This document shows, one piece after another, positions 17,661-26,524 of a DNA stretch of 64,000 nucleotides (position 1 is its first letter; each line of letters opens with the position of its first letter). The notes under the pieces are model-generated. The model had not been told where the DNA came from, made no database searches, and saw only the letters and a program-made list of their open reading frames with translations. The translations under genes and the position numbers were made by a program. The stretch is taken from positions 4,080,501 to 4,144,500 of the forward strand of contig NZ_JARKIN010000001.1 of assembly GCF_029351045.1 (NCBI RefSeq), written 5' to 3'. The DNA comes from Streptomyces sp. WMMB303 (GTDB lineage: Bacteria > Actinomycetota > Actinomycetes > Streptomycetales > Streptomycetaceae).

Positions 17661-18910
17661 GGGTGCTGCACATCATCACCGGCCTGGACGTCGGCGGCGC
17701 CGAGGAGCAACTGCGGCTGCTGCTGCGCCATCTGCCGGACCATTCCGTGCGGGGCGAAGTGCTCGCCCTCACCTCGCCGGGCTCCGTCGCCGAGGGCATC
17801 CGCGCCGACGGCACCCCCGTCGCCCACCTGGGCATGGCGGGGAACCGCGATCTGGCCGCGCTGCCCCGGCTGGTGCGGCTGGTGCGCTCCGGGGGCTACG
17901 ACCTGGTGCACACCCATCTGTACCGGGCCTGCGTGTACGGCAGGATCGCCGCCCGGCTGGCCGGGGTGCGCCCGGTGGTGGCGACCGAGCACTCGCTGGG
18001 TGACCGCGCGTTGGAGGGCCGCCCTCTCACCGCCGGTGTGCGCGCCCTCTATCTGGCCACCGAACGGCTCGGCACCACCACCGTGGCCGTCTCCGCGACG
18101 GTCGAGCAGCGGTTGCGCCGCTGGGGCGTTCCCACCGCCCGGCTGTGCACCGTGCCCAACGGCATCGACGCCGCACGCTTCCGCTTCGATCCCGCCGCCC
18201 GCGCCGCCGTGCGGAACGGCCTGGGGCTGGCGCCGGACGCCTTCGTGGTGGCCGGGGTGGGCCGCCTGGTGCCGGGCAAACGGTTCGACACCCTGGTGGA
18301 CGCCGTGGCCGCGCTGCCCGGTGCGCATCTGCTGCTGGCCGGGGACGGCCCCGAACTCCCCGCGCTGCGCGCCCGCGCCGCGGCGCTGGGGGCGGAGGAC
18401 CGGGTGCGCCTGCTGGGCGAGTGCGCGGGCGGACCCGGCACCCGGCAGGCGCCCCGCGGTACGGGACCGGACGTACCGCAGGTGCTGGCCGCGGCCGACG
18501 TGTTCGCCGCGCCGTCACCCGAGGAGTCCTTCGGGCTGGCGGCCATCGAAGCGCTCGCCGCCGGACTGCCCGTGCTCTACGCCGCGTGCCCGGCGATCGA
18601 GGACCTCCCGCCCGGGCAGGCGCCGGGGGCACACCGGTTCACCGCCTCCCCGCACGGCCCGGTGGAGGCGCTGCGCGGGTCGCTGGCGCGGCACGCGGCG
18701 GACTCCGCGCGGGCCCCGCGCCCGGCCAGGCTGCCGGTGCCGCCGGCGGTGCACCGCTACGACATCGCGCACTGCGCCGAGCGCCTGGCGCTGGTCTACC
18801 GCTCCGCGCTGGGCGCGCCCCCGGACGGCGGGACCGCACGCGTCCGCGCCCCGGGGGCGGCTTACCCGGTGCCGTCCCTCTCCCCCGAACGCCCCCTGAC
18901 AACGAGGTGA
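17657..18910 (+). CDS. GT4-family glycosyltransferase (second EPS transferase)
   Basis: 417 residues with a GT-B fold. The N-terminal MRVLHIITGLDVGGAEEQL is the classic GT4 start with the acceptor-side glycine loop. The C-terminal donor site contains VGRLVPGKRFDTL, LLLAGDGPELPAL and PSPEESFGLAAIEALA (the E-x7-E motif). It is translationally coupled to the deacetylase (ATGA). With the first GT4 enzyme it supplies two glycosyl transfers after the phosphotransferase, so the repeat unit may be about three sugars long unless other transferases contribute. Confidence 0.93.
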   Translation: MRVLHIITGLDVGGAEEQLRLLLRHLPDHSVRGEVLALTSPGSVAEGIRADGTPVAHLGMAGNRDLAALPRLVRLVRSGGYDLVHTHLYRACVYGRIAARLAGVRPVVATEHSLGDRALEGRPLTAGVRALYLATERLGTTTVAVSATVEQRLRRWGVPTARLCTVPNGIDAARFRFDPAARAAVRNGLGLAPDAFVVAGVGRLVPGKRFDTLVDAVAALPGAHLLLAGDGPELPALRARAAALGAEDRVRLLGECAGGPGTRQAPRGTGPDVPQVLAAADVFAAPSPEESFGLAAIEALAAGLPVLYAACPAIEDLPPGQAPGAHRFTASPHGPVEALRGSLARHAADSARAPRPARLPVPPAVHRYDIAHCAERLALVYRSALGAPPDGGTARVRAPGAAYPVPSLSPERPLTTR

Positions 18911-18915
18911 GTTCC

Positions 18916-19689
18916 ATGTCCAAGGCCGCTCCGGCAACGGCGGAGTCGTCCGCCGAGAGCACCGCGGAGACCGACGAGACGGCCGCCCCGGACGCGGGGC
19001 GCGAACGCGGCGAGGCCCGGCCCGCCGCGCGCCGCAGCCGCCGCAGGCGCCGCTCGCGGGGCCCGGGTTGGTGGCCGCTGCCGGTGTGCGTGGCACTCGG
19101 GGCGCTCGGCGGGGGCGGGTACGCGAATCTCTCGGAGCCCCGGTACGAAGCCACCAGCTATGTGCTGGTCTCCCCCGGCCCGCACGCCGAGGCGGCTTCG
19201 GCGCTGGGCTACGCGCAGGCGTACGGGAAGGTGGCCACGGACGCCTTCGTGCTCGGCGCCGCGGAGGCCGACGCGGGGCTGCCGCGCGGGGCGCTCCGCT
19301 CCCGGGTGCGGGCGGCCGCCTCGCCCGACGCGCCGATGGTGCGGATCACCGGCAGCGCGCCGCGGCCCGGCCGTGCCGCCGACTACGCGGACGCGGTGGC
19401 CCGCTCGCTGACCGGCACGGCGAAGAAGTCGGCCAAGCGGACGGGGGTGCGGCTGACGGTCGTCGCGCACGCGGCGCCTTCGGCCGGGCCCGTCTCCCCC
19501 TCGATGCCGATCGCGGTCGCGGTGGGCACGAGTGCGGGCGGACTGCTCGGCGCGCTGGTGCTGCTGGCCCGGCCGCAACGGCGCCGGGCGGCGGACGGCG
19601 CGGCCGTACCGGCGCCCGCGCCCGGCCGGGACGGCACGGCGCCCGCCGGGCGCCCGGCCGCGGAGCCGGAGGGGGCTTCCCAATGCTGA
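18916..19689 (+). CDS. Wzz-like chain-length/polysaccharide co-polymerase protein, C-terminus altered by IS110
   Basis: 257 residues. After a charged N-terminal tail (about 45 residues, Arg-rich) there is a membrane segment (WWPLPVCVALGALGGGGYAN), a periplasmic domain and a second membrane segment (MPIAVAVGTSAGGLLGALVL). This is the two-span layout of Wzz/actinobacterial chain-length proteins. It should regulate polymer length with the Wzy-like polymerase. The current stop at 19687-19689 is generated where an IS110-family element begins. The native end was either Gln followed by TGA at the next gene's ATGA, or a 48-codon extension now beyond 20976. Confidence 0.82.
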   Translation: MSKAAPATAESSAESTAETDETAAPDAGRERGEARPAARRSRRRRRSRGPGWWPLPVCVALGALGGGGYANLSEPRYEATSYVLVSPGPHAEAASALGYAQAYGKVATDAFVLGAAEADAGLPRGALRSRVRAAASPDAPMVRITGSAPRPGRAADYADAVARSLTGTAKKSAKRTGVRLTVVAHAAPSAGPVSPSMPIAVAVGTSAGGLLGALVLLARPQRRRAADGAAVPAPAPGRDGTAPAGRPAAEPEGASQC

Positions 19690-19691
19690 TG

Positions 19692-20888
19692 TCAAGCCGC
19701 TGTGGTAACGGGTGGTGTCACCTGGTAACACCGTCGGTCACGAATCAGGGCCCAGAGCACGTTGACGCGGCGCCGGGCCAGAGCGAGGACTGCCTGGACG
19801 TGGCGTTTTCCTTCTGCGCGCTTCCGGTCGTAGAAGGCGCGGGAGTTGGGGTCGGACTGGATGCTGATCAGTGCGGAGGTGTAGAAGACGCGTTGCAGGC
19901 GTCGGTGGTAGCGCGTTGGCCGGTGGAGGTTGTCACTGATTTTCCCGGAGTCCCTCGGGGCCGGGGTGACTCCGGCGAAGGCCGCGAGGCGGTCCGGGGT
20001 GGGGAAGGCGTCCAGTGTGCCGCCGACGGCGGCGAGGAACTCCGCGCCGAGAGTGGCTCCGATGCCTGGCATCGAGGTGATCACTTCAGCGAGATCGTGC
20101 TCACGAAACCGGCCCTCGATGAGCTTGTCGGTCCCGGCGATCTTCTCGTTGAGGGTCATCACCTCCCCGGCCAGGGTGTGGACCATCGTGGCAATGGCGT
20201 TTTCCCCGGCGACGGCGGTGTGCTGTCGCTCGGCGGCCTCAACGACCTTCTCGGCAAGGGCCTGGGCACTGCGGACCTTCCGGTTGCGAAGCCACGTCGT
20301 GAGGCGTTTGGTGCCGGCCCGCCGGATCGCGGTGGGGGTCTGGTAGCCGCTCAGGAGCCGCAGCGGCCCGGTGTTGTCGAGGTCCAGGGCTCGCTCAAGC
20401 GCAGGGAACATGCTGTTCAGCAGGGAACGGAGCCGGTTGATGACGCGAGTCCGCTCGGCCACGAGGTCCGTGCGGCGGTCGGTCAGCAGCCTCAGTTCGA
20501 CGACTGCCTCATCGTCGAGCCGGATGGGCAGCAGGTCGCGGCGCATGCGGGCCTGGTCAGCGATGACCCGGGCGTCGCGGGCGTCGGTCTTGCCCTGGCC
20601 GCGGTAGCTGTCGGTAGCCCGGTTGACCGCGACGCCGGGGATGTAGAGGAGTTCCTGGGCGTGGTTGGCCAGGAGGTTGATCAGCAGGCCCGGCTCGCCG
20701 CCGGTCATGTCCATCGCCCAGGTCACTGCCCGGCCGTCCGCGAGGCCCAGGACATCGGCGATCAGCCGCAGCAGCTCGGGCTCGTCGTTGGCCACGCGGC
20801 GCGACAGCAGCGTGCCGCCCTCAGCGTCCAGGACCAGCGTGTGGTGGTGGGTCTTGCCGCAGTCGGTCCCGGCCCATATCCGGCTCAT
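19692..20888 (-). CDS. IS110-family DEDD transposase
   Basis: 398 residues, the normal length. The N-terminal RuvC-like domain begins RIWAGTDCGKTHHHTLVLD (first catalytic Asp). It continues to YRGQGKTDARDARVIADQAR with the K-TD-x-x-DA motif. The C-terminal Tnp20 domain contains SMPGIGATLGAEFLAAVG and the serine motif TPAPRDSGK. IS110 enzymes recombine DNA with a bridge RNA encoded in the element's own non-coding end, without the inverted repeats usual in other IS. The gene looks intact, with no frameshift. It is transcribed against the EPS operon and so could also reduce read-through into downstream EPS genes. Confidence 0.95.
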   Translation of the reverse strand: MSRIWAGTDCGKTHHHTLVLDAEGGTLLSRRVANDEPELLRLIADVLGLADGRAVTWAMDMTGGEPGLLINLLANHAQELLYIPGVAVNRATDSYRGQGKTDARDARVIADQARMRRDLLPIRLDDEAVVELRLLTDRRTDLVAERTRVINRLRSLLNSMFPALERALDLDNTGPLRLLSGYQTPTAIRRAGTKRLTTWLRNRKVRSAQALAEKVVEAAERQHTAVAGENAIATMVHTLAGEVMTLNEKIAGTDKLIEGRFREHDLAEVITSMPGIGATLGAEFLAAVGGTLDAFPTPDRLAAFAGVTPAPRDSGKISDNLHRPTRYHRRLQRVFYTSALISIQSDPNSRAFYDRKRAEGKRHVQAVLALARRRVNVLWALIRDRRCYQVTPPVTTAA

Positions 20889-21118
20889 CGCACTCCGTCA
20901 GATCGTCGGTGCAGTTCGTACCACGGACGACCTCGCCGGCATTGCTCTACACAGCGACCTTCTCGCACTTCCCAATCGGCGGCCGAGTCGTCGTGGGGAA
21001 CCGGGCGGCCAAGCCTCCTGAACCATGATCGGCAGCCCGATGAAAGCCACACCCGGCTCCCCTGGGTGCCACAACCCTACGAATGGCTGGGGCAGACCCA
21101 GGAAGAAGGTAGAGCTCG
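20889..21118 (-). ncRNA. Putative bridge-RNA region of the IS110 element
   Basis: In IS110-group elements the non-coding stretch 5' of the transposase encodes the bridge RNA. Here it has clear folding potential: ACCCAGG at 21096-21102 pairs with CCTGGGT at 21061-21067, and the 7-mer GGCCGCC occurs twice further in on the minus strand. It also contains CTTCCCAAT (20968-20976), identical to the nine bases beside the transposase 3' end. The sense of that match is not what IS621-type target guides predict, so the guide assignment is tentative. Confidence 0.35.
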
Positions 21119-22351
21119 ATGACCTCACCGCTGCCGCCGCCCACCCGCCGCAGACTGGCCGGGCCCGTCCTCTCCCCGTGGCGCAGCGCACGGGGCGACG
21201 CCTCCGGGCAGCCACCGGTGCGGCTGACGGCGACGCTGTGCCGCGCGGAGGAGCAGTTCGCCGCGCTGACCGACGAGTGGGAGGCGCTGCGCGCCCGGAA
21301 CAGGTCGGCGACGCCGTTCCAGAGCCACGTCTGGCTGTGGTCGTGGTGGCGGTCCTACGGGCGCCGCGGCAGGCTGCGGGTGGTCCTGGTGCGGGAGAAC
21401 GGACGTCTGGTCGCCGCCGCCCCGCTGATGCTCGTGCACCGTCCGCTGCCGGCGCTGGTCACGCTCGGCGGCAGCATCTCCGACTACCAGGACGTGCTGC
21501 TGGACGACAGCTGCCCGCGGGCCGCCGGGGCGCTGGCCCGGGCCCTGCACTCCGCTTCCCGCAGCGCCGTGCTGGACCTGCGCGAAGTGCGGCCGGGCGG
21601 GGCCGCGGAGCGCCTGTACGCGGCCTGGCCGGGGGCCAGCCGGTGCCTGGCCGACTCCTCCTGTCTGGAGCTTCCCGGCATTCCGATGGAGGAGATGCTG
21701 CGGCGACTGGCACCCGCCAGCGCCAAGCGCACCCGGCGCAAGGTCCGCCGTATCGCCGAACTCGGTGTCGAGGCGCACGACGTGACCGGGGAGCGGGTGG
21801 CCGACGCGGTGCGCACGATGCTGCGGCTGCACGAGCGGCAGTGGCGCGGCAGGGGCGTCACACCCGAGCATCTGCGCTCCCGGTTCGGCGCGCATCTGGT
21901 GCGTGCCACGACCGCGTTGGTGGCCTGCGGGGACGCGGCGGTGACCGAGTACCGGATCGGCGGCCGGGTGGCCGCCTGCGATGTCGCCTTCACCTCGCGG
22001 GACCTGGTGTGCGGCTATCTGTACGGTGCCGATCCGACGCTGCGCGAGCAGCGGGTGGACATCGCGACGATGCTGCTGCAGCACGACGCCCACTACGCGG
22101 CCGCCAGCGGCCGGGGCACGCTGAGCATGCTGCGCGGCACCGAGCCCTACAAGTTGCGCTGGCGCCCGGTGACCGCCGTCAACCGCCGCTATCTGCTGGC
22201 CCGGCGGGAGCTGGCGCCCGCCCTGGGGCTGCTGGCCGCGCAGGCGGCGGCCCGGGAGCTGGCGGCCGGGCTGCTGCGCAGACGGCCGCTGAACGCCGTG
22301 GTCCGCGTCCTGCCGGGCCGAGTCCGCCGCGGCCTGCGGACCCGGCAGTGA
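21119..22351 (+). CDS. GNAT acetyltransferase of the BioF2/CelD-like type
   Basis: 410 residues. The conserved segment TPFQSHVWLWSWWRSYG near residues 64-80, and the C-terminal GNAT-like half with VTEYRIGGRVAACDVAF and GYLYGADPTLREQRV, match the Acetyltransf_6/BioF2 family. That family includes proteins annotated as cellulose-biosynthesis CelD. It probably acetylates the EPS or its precursor, which balances the deacetylase encoded upstream. Its ATG would overlap the wzz stop if the IS110 element were absent. With the element present it depends on the weaker GAAGAAGGT site and any promoter in the element, so expression may be reduced. Confidence 0.85.
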   Translation: MTSPLPPPTRRRLAGPVLSPWRSARGDASGQPPVRLTATLCRAEEQFAALTDEWEALRARNRSATPFQSHVWLWSWWRSYGRRGRLRVVLVRENGRLVAAAPLMLVHRPLPALVTLGGSISDYQDVLLDDSCPRAAGALARALHSASRSAVLDLREVRPGGAAERLYAAWPGASRCLADSSCLELPGIPMEEMLRRLAPASAKRTRRKVRRIAELGVEAHDVTGERVADAVRTMLRLHERQWRGRGVTPEHLRSRFGAHLVRATTALVACGDAAVTEYRIGGRVAACDVAFTSRDLVCGYLYGADPTLREQRVDIATMLLQHDAHYAAASGRGTLSMLRGTEPYKLRWRPVTAVNRRYLLARRELAPALGLLAAQAAARELAAGLLRRRPLNAVVRVLPGRVRRGLRTRQ

Positions 22352-22394
22352 CGGCGTGAGCGCGGTATCGCGGTGGGCCGGGTCCGGGCGGCGG

Positions 22395-23636
22395 CTATCC
22401 GCCCAGGGCACGCAGCCAGTCGAGCCGCACGCAGTAGCGGCCCGGCCCCCAGCACCGGTCCCACCAGGGACGGGGGGTGGAGGGGGGCGGCACCGGGCGC
22501 GAGTGGCCCGGGGCCTGCGTCTGCCCGGACTGCCGGGGCGGCTGTGTCCCGGGGCCCAGCGCCGCCCGGTAGACGGCGGCGGAGGCGGGGTTGCGCGAAC
22601 AGCGCCACACGCCGTGCGGGCAGTAGTCGCTGATGGTCTGGTAGAGCGGCTTGTACCGGTCCATCCACTCCAGCATGCGGCGGGTGTATTCGGTGTTGTC
22701 GCCGTTGCGGAACAGCCCCCATTCCGGGTAGGAGACGGGTTTGCGGTGCCGCGCCGCGAAGTCGACGTGCGCCTGGAGTCCGTACGGTTCGCGCACCTGT
22801 TCCTCGAAGCGCAGGCCGCGCGGCTGGTCGTAGGCGTCCATGCCGAGCACGTCCACCACGTCGTCGCCCGGGTAGCAGCGGGGCCAGGGAATCGCGTCCC
22901 GGCCCCGGCTGGGCGCGAAGTCGAAGCGGAACCGCTGGCCTGCCACCGCGCGCATGGCGGTCACGATGCGGCGCCAGTACGCCTTCCACGCCTTGGGGTC
23001 GGGGCCACAGCGGTGTGTGTAGGTGGTGCCGTTCATCTCCCAGCCCAGTACCAGGACGGTGTCCGCGAGGCGCTGCCGCACCAGCCGCTCGGCCAGCTTC
23101 CGGTAGTGGCTGTCGAAGTGTCCGGCCGCGCCCTCACGCAGCAGGGTGCGCACCCGCGCGTCGGACAGGCCGGCCTCGTTGCGGGCCGCCATCGGCACGT
23201 TGAGCACCAGCAGCCGGTCCGGGTCGGCGTGCCGCCAGCGGGCCCACGGCTCCAGGAAGCGAGGCGGGCCCTCGATGTCGGACCACAGGCGGCCGGGCAG
23301 GTAGGTGTGCCCGACGCGCAGCCGGGTGCCGCCCAGCCAGCGCTCCATCGCGCGGATGCGGCGCACCCCCTCGGGTCCGGAGCCCAGGAACGCACCCACC
23401 GCCGGGTCGGCGGCGGCGACCGGCGCGGAGGGAGCGGAGGGGGAGGCGGACGGGGAGGGGGAGGCCGGCCGGCTCGGGGCCGGGGATGCGGAGGGCTGCG
23501 GGCTGCGCAGCGGTCGCTCGCCCGGCTCGGTTTCCGGCCTGCCGTTCGGCAGCACGGTGCAGGAGGCCAGCAGTCCCGCGGCGAGGATCCCTCCGCACAG
23601 CACCGCTCTGATCCGCTGACGTCTGTGGCTCCGCAT
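22395..23636 (-). CDS. GH26-like glycoside hydrolase lipoprotein
   Basis: 413 residues. A lipoprotein signal with lipobox LLASC (Cys26) is followed by a Pro/Ser-rich linker (about 45-70), so the enzyme should sit on the outer membrane face. The catalytic domain resembles GH26 mannanase-type (beta/alpha)8 hydrolases. GWEMNG supplies the acid/base Glu200 and VSYPEWGL the nucleophile Glu305. It may trim or release the EPS made by the surrounding genes. It is on the opposite strand to the operon, with its own GGAGGAG ribosome site. A C-terminal Pro-rich tail follows the catalytic domain. Confidence 0.85.
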   Translation of the reverse strand: MRSHRRQRIRAVLCGGILAAGLLASCTVLPNGRPETEPGERPLRSPQPSASPAPSRPASPSPSASPSAPSAPVAAADPAVGAFLGSGPEGVRRIRAMERWLGGTRLRVGHTYLPGRLWSDIEGPPRFLEPWARWRHADPDRLLVLNVPMAARNEAGLSDARVRTLLREGAAGHFDSHYRKLAERLVRQRLADTVLVLGWEMNGTTYTHRCGPDPKAWKAYWRRIVTAMRAVAGQRFRFDFAPSRGRDAIPWPRCYPGDDVVDVLGMDAYDQPRGLRFEEQVREPYGLQAHVDFAARHRKPVSYPEWGLFRNGDNTEYTRRMLEWMDRYKPLYQTISDYCPHGVWRCSRNPASAAVYRAALGPGTQPPRQSGQTQAPGHSRPVPPPSTPRPWWDRCWGPGRYCVRLDWLRALGG

Positions 23637-23771
23637 GGCTCCTCCTGGTCGCCTCCGGGCCGCTGTGCGCCCTCGGCCCGCGGTCCGGTCATCCGCCGGT
23701 CCCAAATCCTGATGATCCGTCAGCAGGATTCTCGCCCCGCCCGCCCACCCCACGCCTGAAGGACATGCATC

Positions 23772-25157
23772 ATGCCGTCGTTCGCCACGGACGTCCCCGC
23801 ACTGCTGCTGCGACTCGATCCGAACCCGTACCACCACGGCACCCTGGGAGCCGCCCGGTCGCTGGGGCGCGCCGGGGTGGAGGTGCACGCGCTCGTCGGC
23901 TCACGGATCGGCCCGGTGGGCCGGACCCGCTACCTGCACCGGGTGCACACACCGCGGACCGCGGCAGCCGCCGGGCCGAGGGGCGCGCCGACCGACGCCG
24001 AACTGGAAGGCGCGCTGCTGGAGGCGTCCGAGGCGATCGGCAGGCCCGTCGTGCTCGTTCCGCTGGACGACCGGGGCGCGATCGGCGCCGCCCGGCTCGC
24101 GCCCCGGCTCGCCGGACGGTACCTGCTGCCCCCGGTGGCGCCGCCGCTTCCGGCCCGGCTGGCGGACAAGGCCGAACTGTCCGCCGTCTGCGCCCGCGCC
24201 GAGGTCGCGCACCCCCCGACGATGCTGCCCGACAGTGCGCGCGAGGCAGCGCGCGCCGCCGCGGAGCTCGGGCTGCCGGCGGTGGCCAAATGGAGCCGCC
24301 CCTGGCTGCTGCCACCCGGCCTGCGCAGCACGGCGCTGGTCCGGAGCCCGGACGAGGCGGCGCGGTTGTACGAGCGGACCGCGGAGGCGGGCAGCGCCCT
24401 GCTGCTGCAGCGCAGGCTGCCGGACGCGCCGGGAGCCGACTGGTTCTTCCACGGGTACGCCGCCGAGGGCGGGCGGTTCCTGGTCGGCGGCGCCGGGCGC
24501 AAGGAGCGCTCCTGGCCGCCCCGCACCGGACTGACCGCGGTGGGCACCTGGCTGCCGTGCCCCGCCGTGGAGAAGGCCGCTGCCCGCCTCGCGGCGGCCC
24601 TGGACTACCGCGGCATCCTCGACCTCGACTTCCGGCTCGACCCGGTCACCGGCGTCCACCACCTGGTGGATTTCAACCCGCGCCCCGGTGCGCAGTTCCG
24701 GCTCTTCACCGACCACACCGGTCTGGACGTGGTCAGGGCCCAGCACCTGCATCTGACCGGGCGTGACGTGCCCGAACCGCGCGGAGGGCCGGGCCGGGTA
24801 TTCGTCGTGGAGAACTACGCGCTGCTGTCCGCGCTGCTGGGCCCGCGGGCACGCGGGCGCGCACCCGCGGCTGCCTCACACGGTCCGGTCGAGCGCGCCT
24901 GGTTCGCCGCCGACGACCCGCTGCCCTTCGCCGCGATGGCGGCGGGCTGGCTGGGCCGCTGCCTGGCCAGGGGAGCGCGCCCGGACGCCCTGCGCGAGCG
25001 GTTGCGCACCGGCAACACGAGATCCGCCCCGGGGCGCGCCGCGCGCGTGGCACGCCCCACCGCGGGCCCGGCGCACCCCGCGCCCGGACCGGAAGGCCCG
25101 CAGCACACAGAGCCGACACCGTACACAGAGAGAAGGAATCCATGTACGACCTCGTAG
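23772..25157 (+). CDS. ATP-grasp carboligase-like protein
   Basis: 461 residues. The N-terminal domain (LLRLDPNPYHHGTLGAARSL) and the central nucleotide-binding region (LPAVAKWSRPW, then the metal-binding LDLDFRLD and VDFNPRPGAQFRLF) identify an ATP-grasp enzyme. These enzymes join a carboxylate to an amine or thiol through an acyl phosphate. At the end of an EPS locus it could add an amino acid to a uronic acid; this is inference. The ATG at 23772 has GAAGGA upstream. The last 16 bases overlap the flavin oxidoreductase gene, which points to a functional pair. Confidence 0.85.
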   Translation: MPSFATDVPALLLRLDPNPYHHGTLGAARSLGRAGVEVHALVGSRIGPVGRTRYLHRVHTPRTAAAAGPRGAPTDAELEGALLEASEAIGRPVVLVPLDDRGAIGAARLAPRLAGRYLLPPVAPPLPARLADKAELSAVCARAEVAHPPTMLPDSAREAARAAAELGLPAVAKWSRPWLLPPGLRSTALVRSPDEAARLYERTAEAGSALLLQRRLPDAPGADWFFHGYAAEGGRFLVGGAGRKERSWPPRTGLTAVGTWLPCPAVEKAAARLAAALDYRGILDLDFRLDPVTGVHHLVDFNPRPGAQFRLFTDHTGLDVVRAQHLHLTGRDVPEPRGGPGRVFVVENYALLSALLGPRARGRAPAAASHGPVERAWFAADDPLPFAAMAAGWLGRCLARGARPDALRERLRTGNTRSAPGRAARVARPTAGPAHPAPGPEGPQHTEPTPYTERRNPCTTS

Positions 25158-26506
25158 TGGTGGGCGCCGGCCCCTACGGACTGTCCATCGCCTCACACGC
25201 GGCGGCGGCGGGACTGCGCCTGCGGGTCCTCGGCAAGCCGATGGCCTCCTGGCGGGACCACATGCCGCGCGGCATGTTCCTCAAGTCCGAGCCCGGCGCC
25301 TCCGCGCTCTCCGACCCGGAGAGCGCCCACACGCTCACCGCCTACTGCGCGGACCGCGGCATCGAGGTGGGCCACGGCCGCCCGCTGCCGCTGGACACCT
25401 TCACCGAGTACGGCACCTGGTTCGGCAACCGGGCCACACCCCCGGTCGAGGACCTGACCGTCACCCGGGTCGCTCCGCACCAGTCCGGCTTCCGGATCCG
25501 TACCGCGGAGGGTGAGCAGCTCACCACCCGGGCGGTGGCACTCGCCATCGGAGTGCTGCCGTTCGCGCACCGGCCCGCCGCGCTCCGCGGCCTGCCCGCC
25601 GACCTGGCCTCCCACAGCACCCACCACCGTGACCTGAGCCGGTTCCGGGGCCAGGACGTGACGGTGGTCGGCGCCGGGCAGGCGGCACTGGAGACCGCGG
25701 CGCTGCTCGCCGAGGAGGGCGCCGAACCACGGGTGGTGGCCCGGGCGCCCCGCCTGAACTGGAACACCCCTCCCAAGCCGCTCGACCGCAGCCGGCTGGG
25801 CGCCCTGCTCGACCCGCACAGCGCCCTGGGGACCGGCTGGCCGACCTGGGTGTGGTCGCGGCGCCCGGACGCGGTCCGGCGGCTGCCCGCCGCCCTGCGG
25901 CTGCACATCGCCCGGAACGCCCTCGGCCCGGCGGGGGCCTGGTGGCTGCGGGAACGGTTCGAGCCCGTCGTGCCGACTCTGCTGGGGCACACCATCACGG
26001 CGGCCGACCGCACGGCGGGCGGGATCCGGCGCGTGGGGAACGGCCCGGGCTCCCGGGTGCGGCTGTGGCTGAGAGCGGCGGACGGCACGGCACGGACGCT
26101 GGAGACCGACCACGTGGTGGCCGCGACCGGATTCGCCCCGGAGCTGTTCCGGCTCGGGCTGCTGGACTCCACCCTGCGGGAGACCCTGCGCCGGGTGGGG
26201 GACAGCGACGGCCCCTGGCTCGGCCACGACTTCGAGTCCTCGCACCCGGGCCTGTTCTTCGCGGGGCTGTTGACAGCACCCTCGTTCGGTCCCGCGATGC
26301 GCTTCGTGCACGGTGCCGGCTTCACGGCGCCACGTCTGGTCGCGGGCGTGTGCCGGCACGTGGCCGCGCGTCGGGCGGCGGAGGCGACCCGCGCCACCGG
26401 CGGCACCGGGCGCTCCCCGCGGGTGGCGGTGCCCCGCTCGGCCACCCGGGCACTCGCCGCCGAGGAAGCGCAGGCGCCCGGCCGGGAGGTGAAGGCGTCG
26501 AGGTGA
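25142..26506 (+). CDS. FAD/NAD(P)-binding oxidoreductase (monooxygenase-like)
   Basis: 454 residues with two nucleotide-binding motifs: VVVGAGPYGLSIASHAA at residue 5 for FAD and VTVVGAGQAALETAALL near 180 for NAD(P). The DHVVAATGFAPELFRLG segment is typical of flavin-containing monooxygenase or ornithine hydroxylase-like proteins. It begins inside the ATP-grasp gene, 16 bases before its stop, with AGAAGGA as ribosome site. The substrate is unknown; an N-hydroxylation or oxidation linked to the ATP-grasp product is possible. A short alanine/arginine-rich tail ends the protein. Confidence 0.85.
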   Translation: MYDLVVVGAGPYGLSIASHAAAAGLRLRVLGKPMASWRDHMPRGMFLKSEPGASALSDPESAHTLTAYCADRGIEVGHGRPLPLDTFTEYGTWFGNRATPPVEDLTVTRVAPHQSGFRIRTAEGEQLTTRAVALAIGVLPFAHRPAALRGLPADLASHSTHHRDLSRFRGQDVTVVGAGQAALETAALLAEEGAEPRVVARAPRLNWNTPPKPLDRSRLGALLDPHSALGTGWPTWVWSRRPDAVRRLPAALRLHIARNALGPAGAWWLRERFEPVVPTLLGHTITAADRTAGGIRRVGNGPGSRVRLWLRAADGTARTLETDHVVAATGFAPELFRLGLLDSTLRETLRRVGDSDGPWLGHDFESSHPGLFFAGLLTAPSFGPAMRFVHGAGFTAPRLVAGVCRHVAARRAAEATRATGGTGRSPRVAVPRSATRALAAEEAQAPGREVKASR

Positions 26507-26524
26507 CGTACGTGCCGTTGTCGG

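Larger units (their letters stand above)
19685..21118 (-). mobile_element. IS110-family insertion element at the wzz/acetyltransferase junction
   Basis: The element carries one DEDD transposase gene (minus strand) and a roughly 230-base upstream non-coding end. Its composition is visibly lower in GC than the EPS genes on either side. Exact ends are uncertain. If they are 19685 and 21118, removal restores CCCAATGACC, an ATGA overlap with a GGAGGGGG ribosome site, like other junctions in this operon. Alternatively the nine bases CTTCCCAAT, found at 19676-19684 and again at 20968-20976, mark the ends, and the host wzz frame continues to 21122. Upstream non-coding length favours the first model. 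Confidence 0.6.

Noticed and set aside
19676..20976. Nine-base CTTCCCAAT repeat as a standard target-site duplication
   Set aside because: IS110-type recombination does not normally duplicate targets, and this would leave under 90 bases upstream of the transposase, too little for a bridge RNA. It is kept only as the alternative boundary model.
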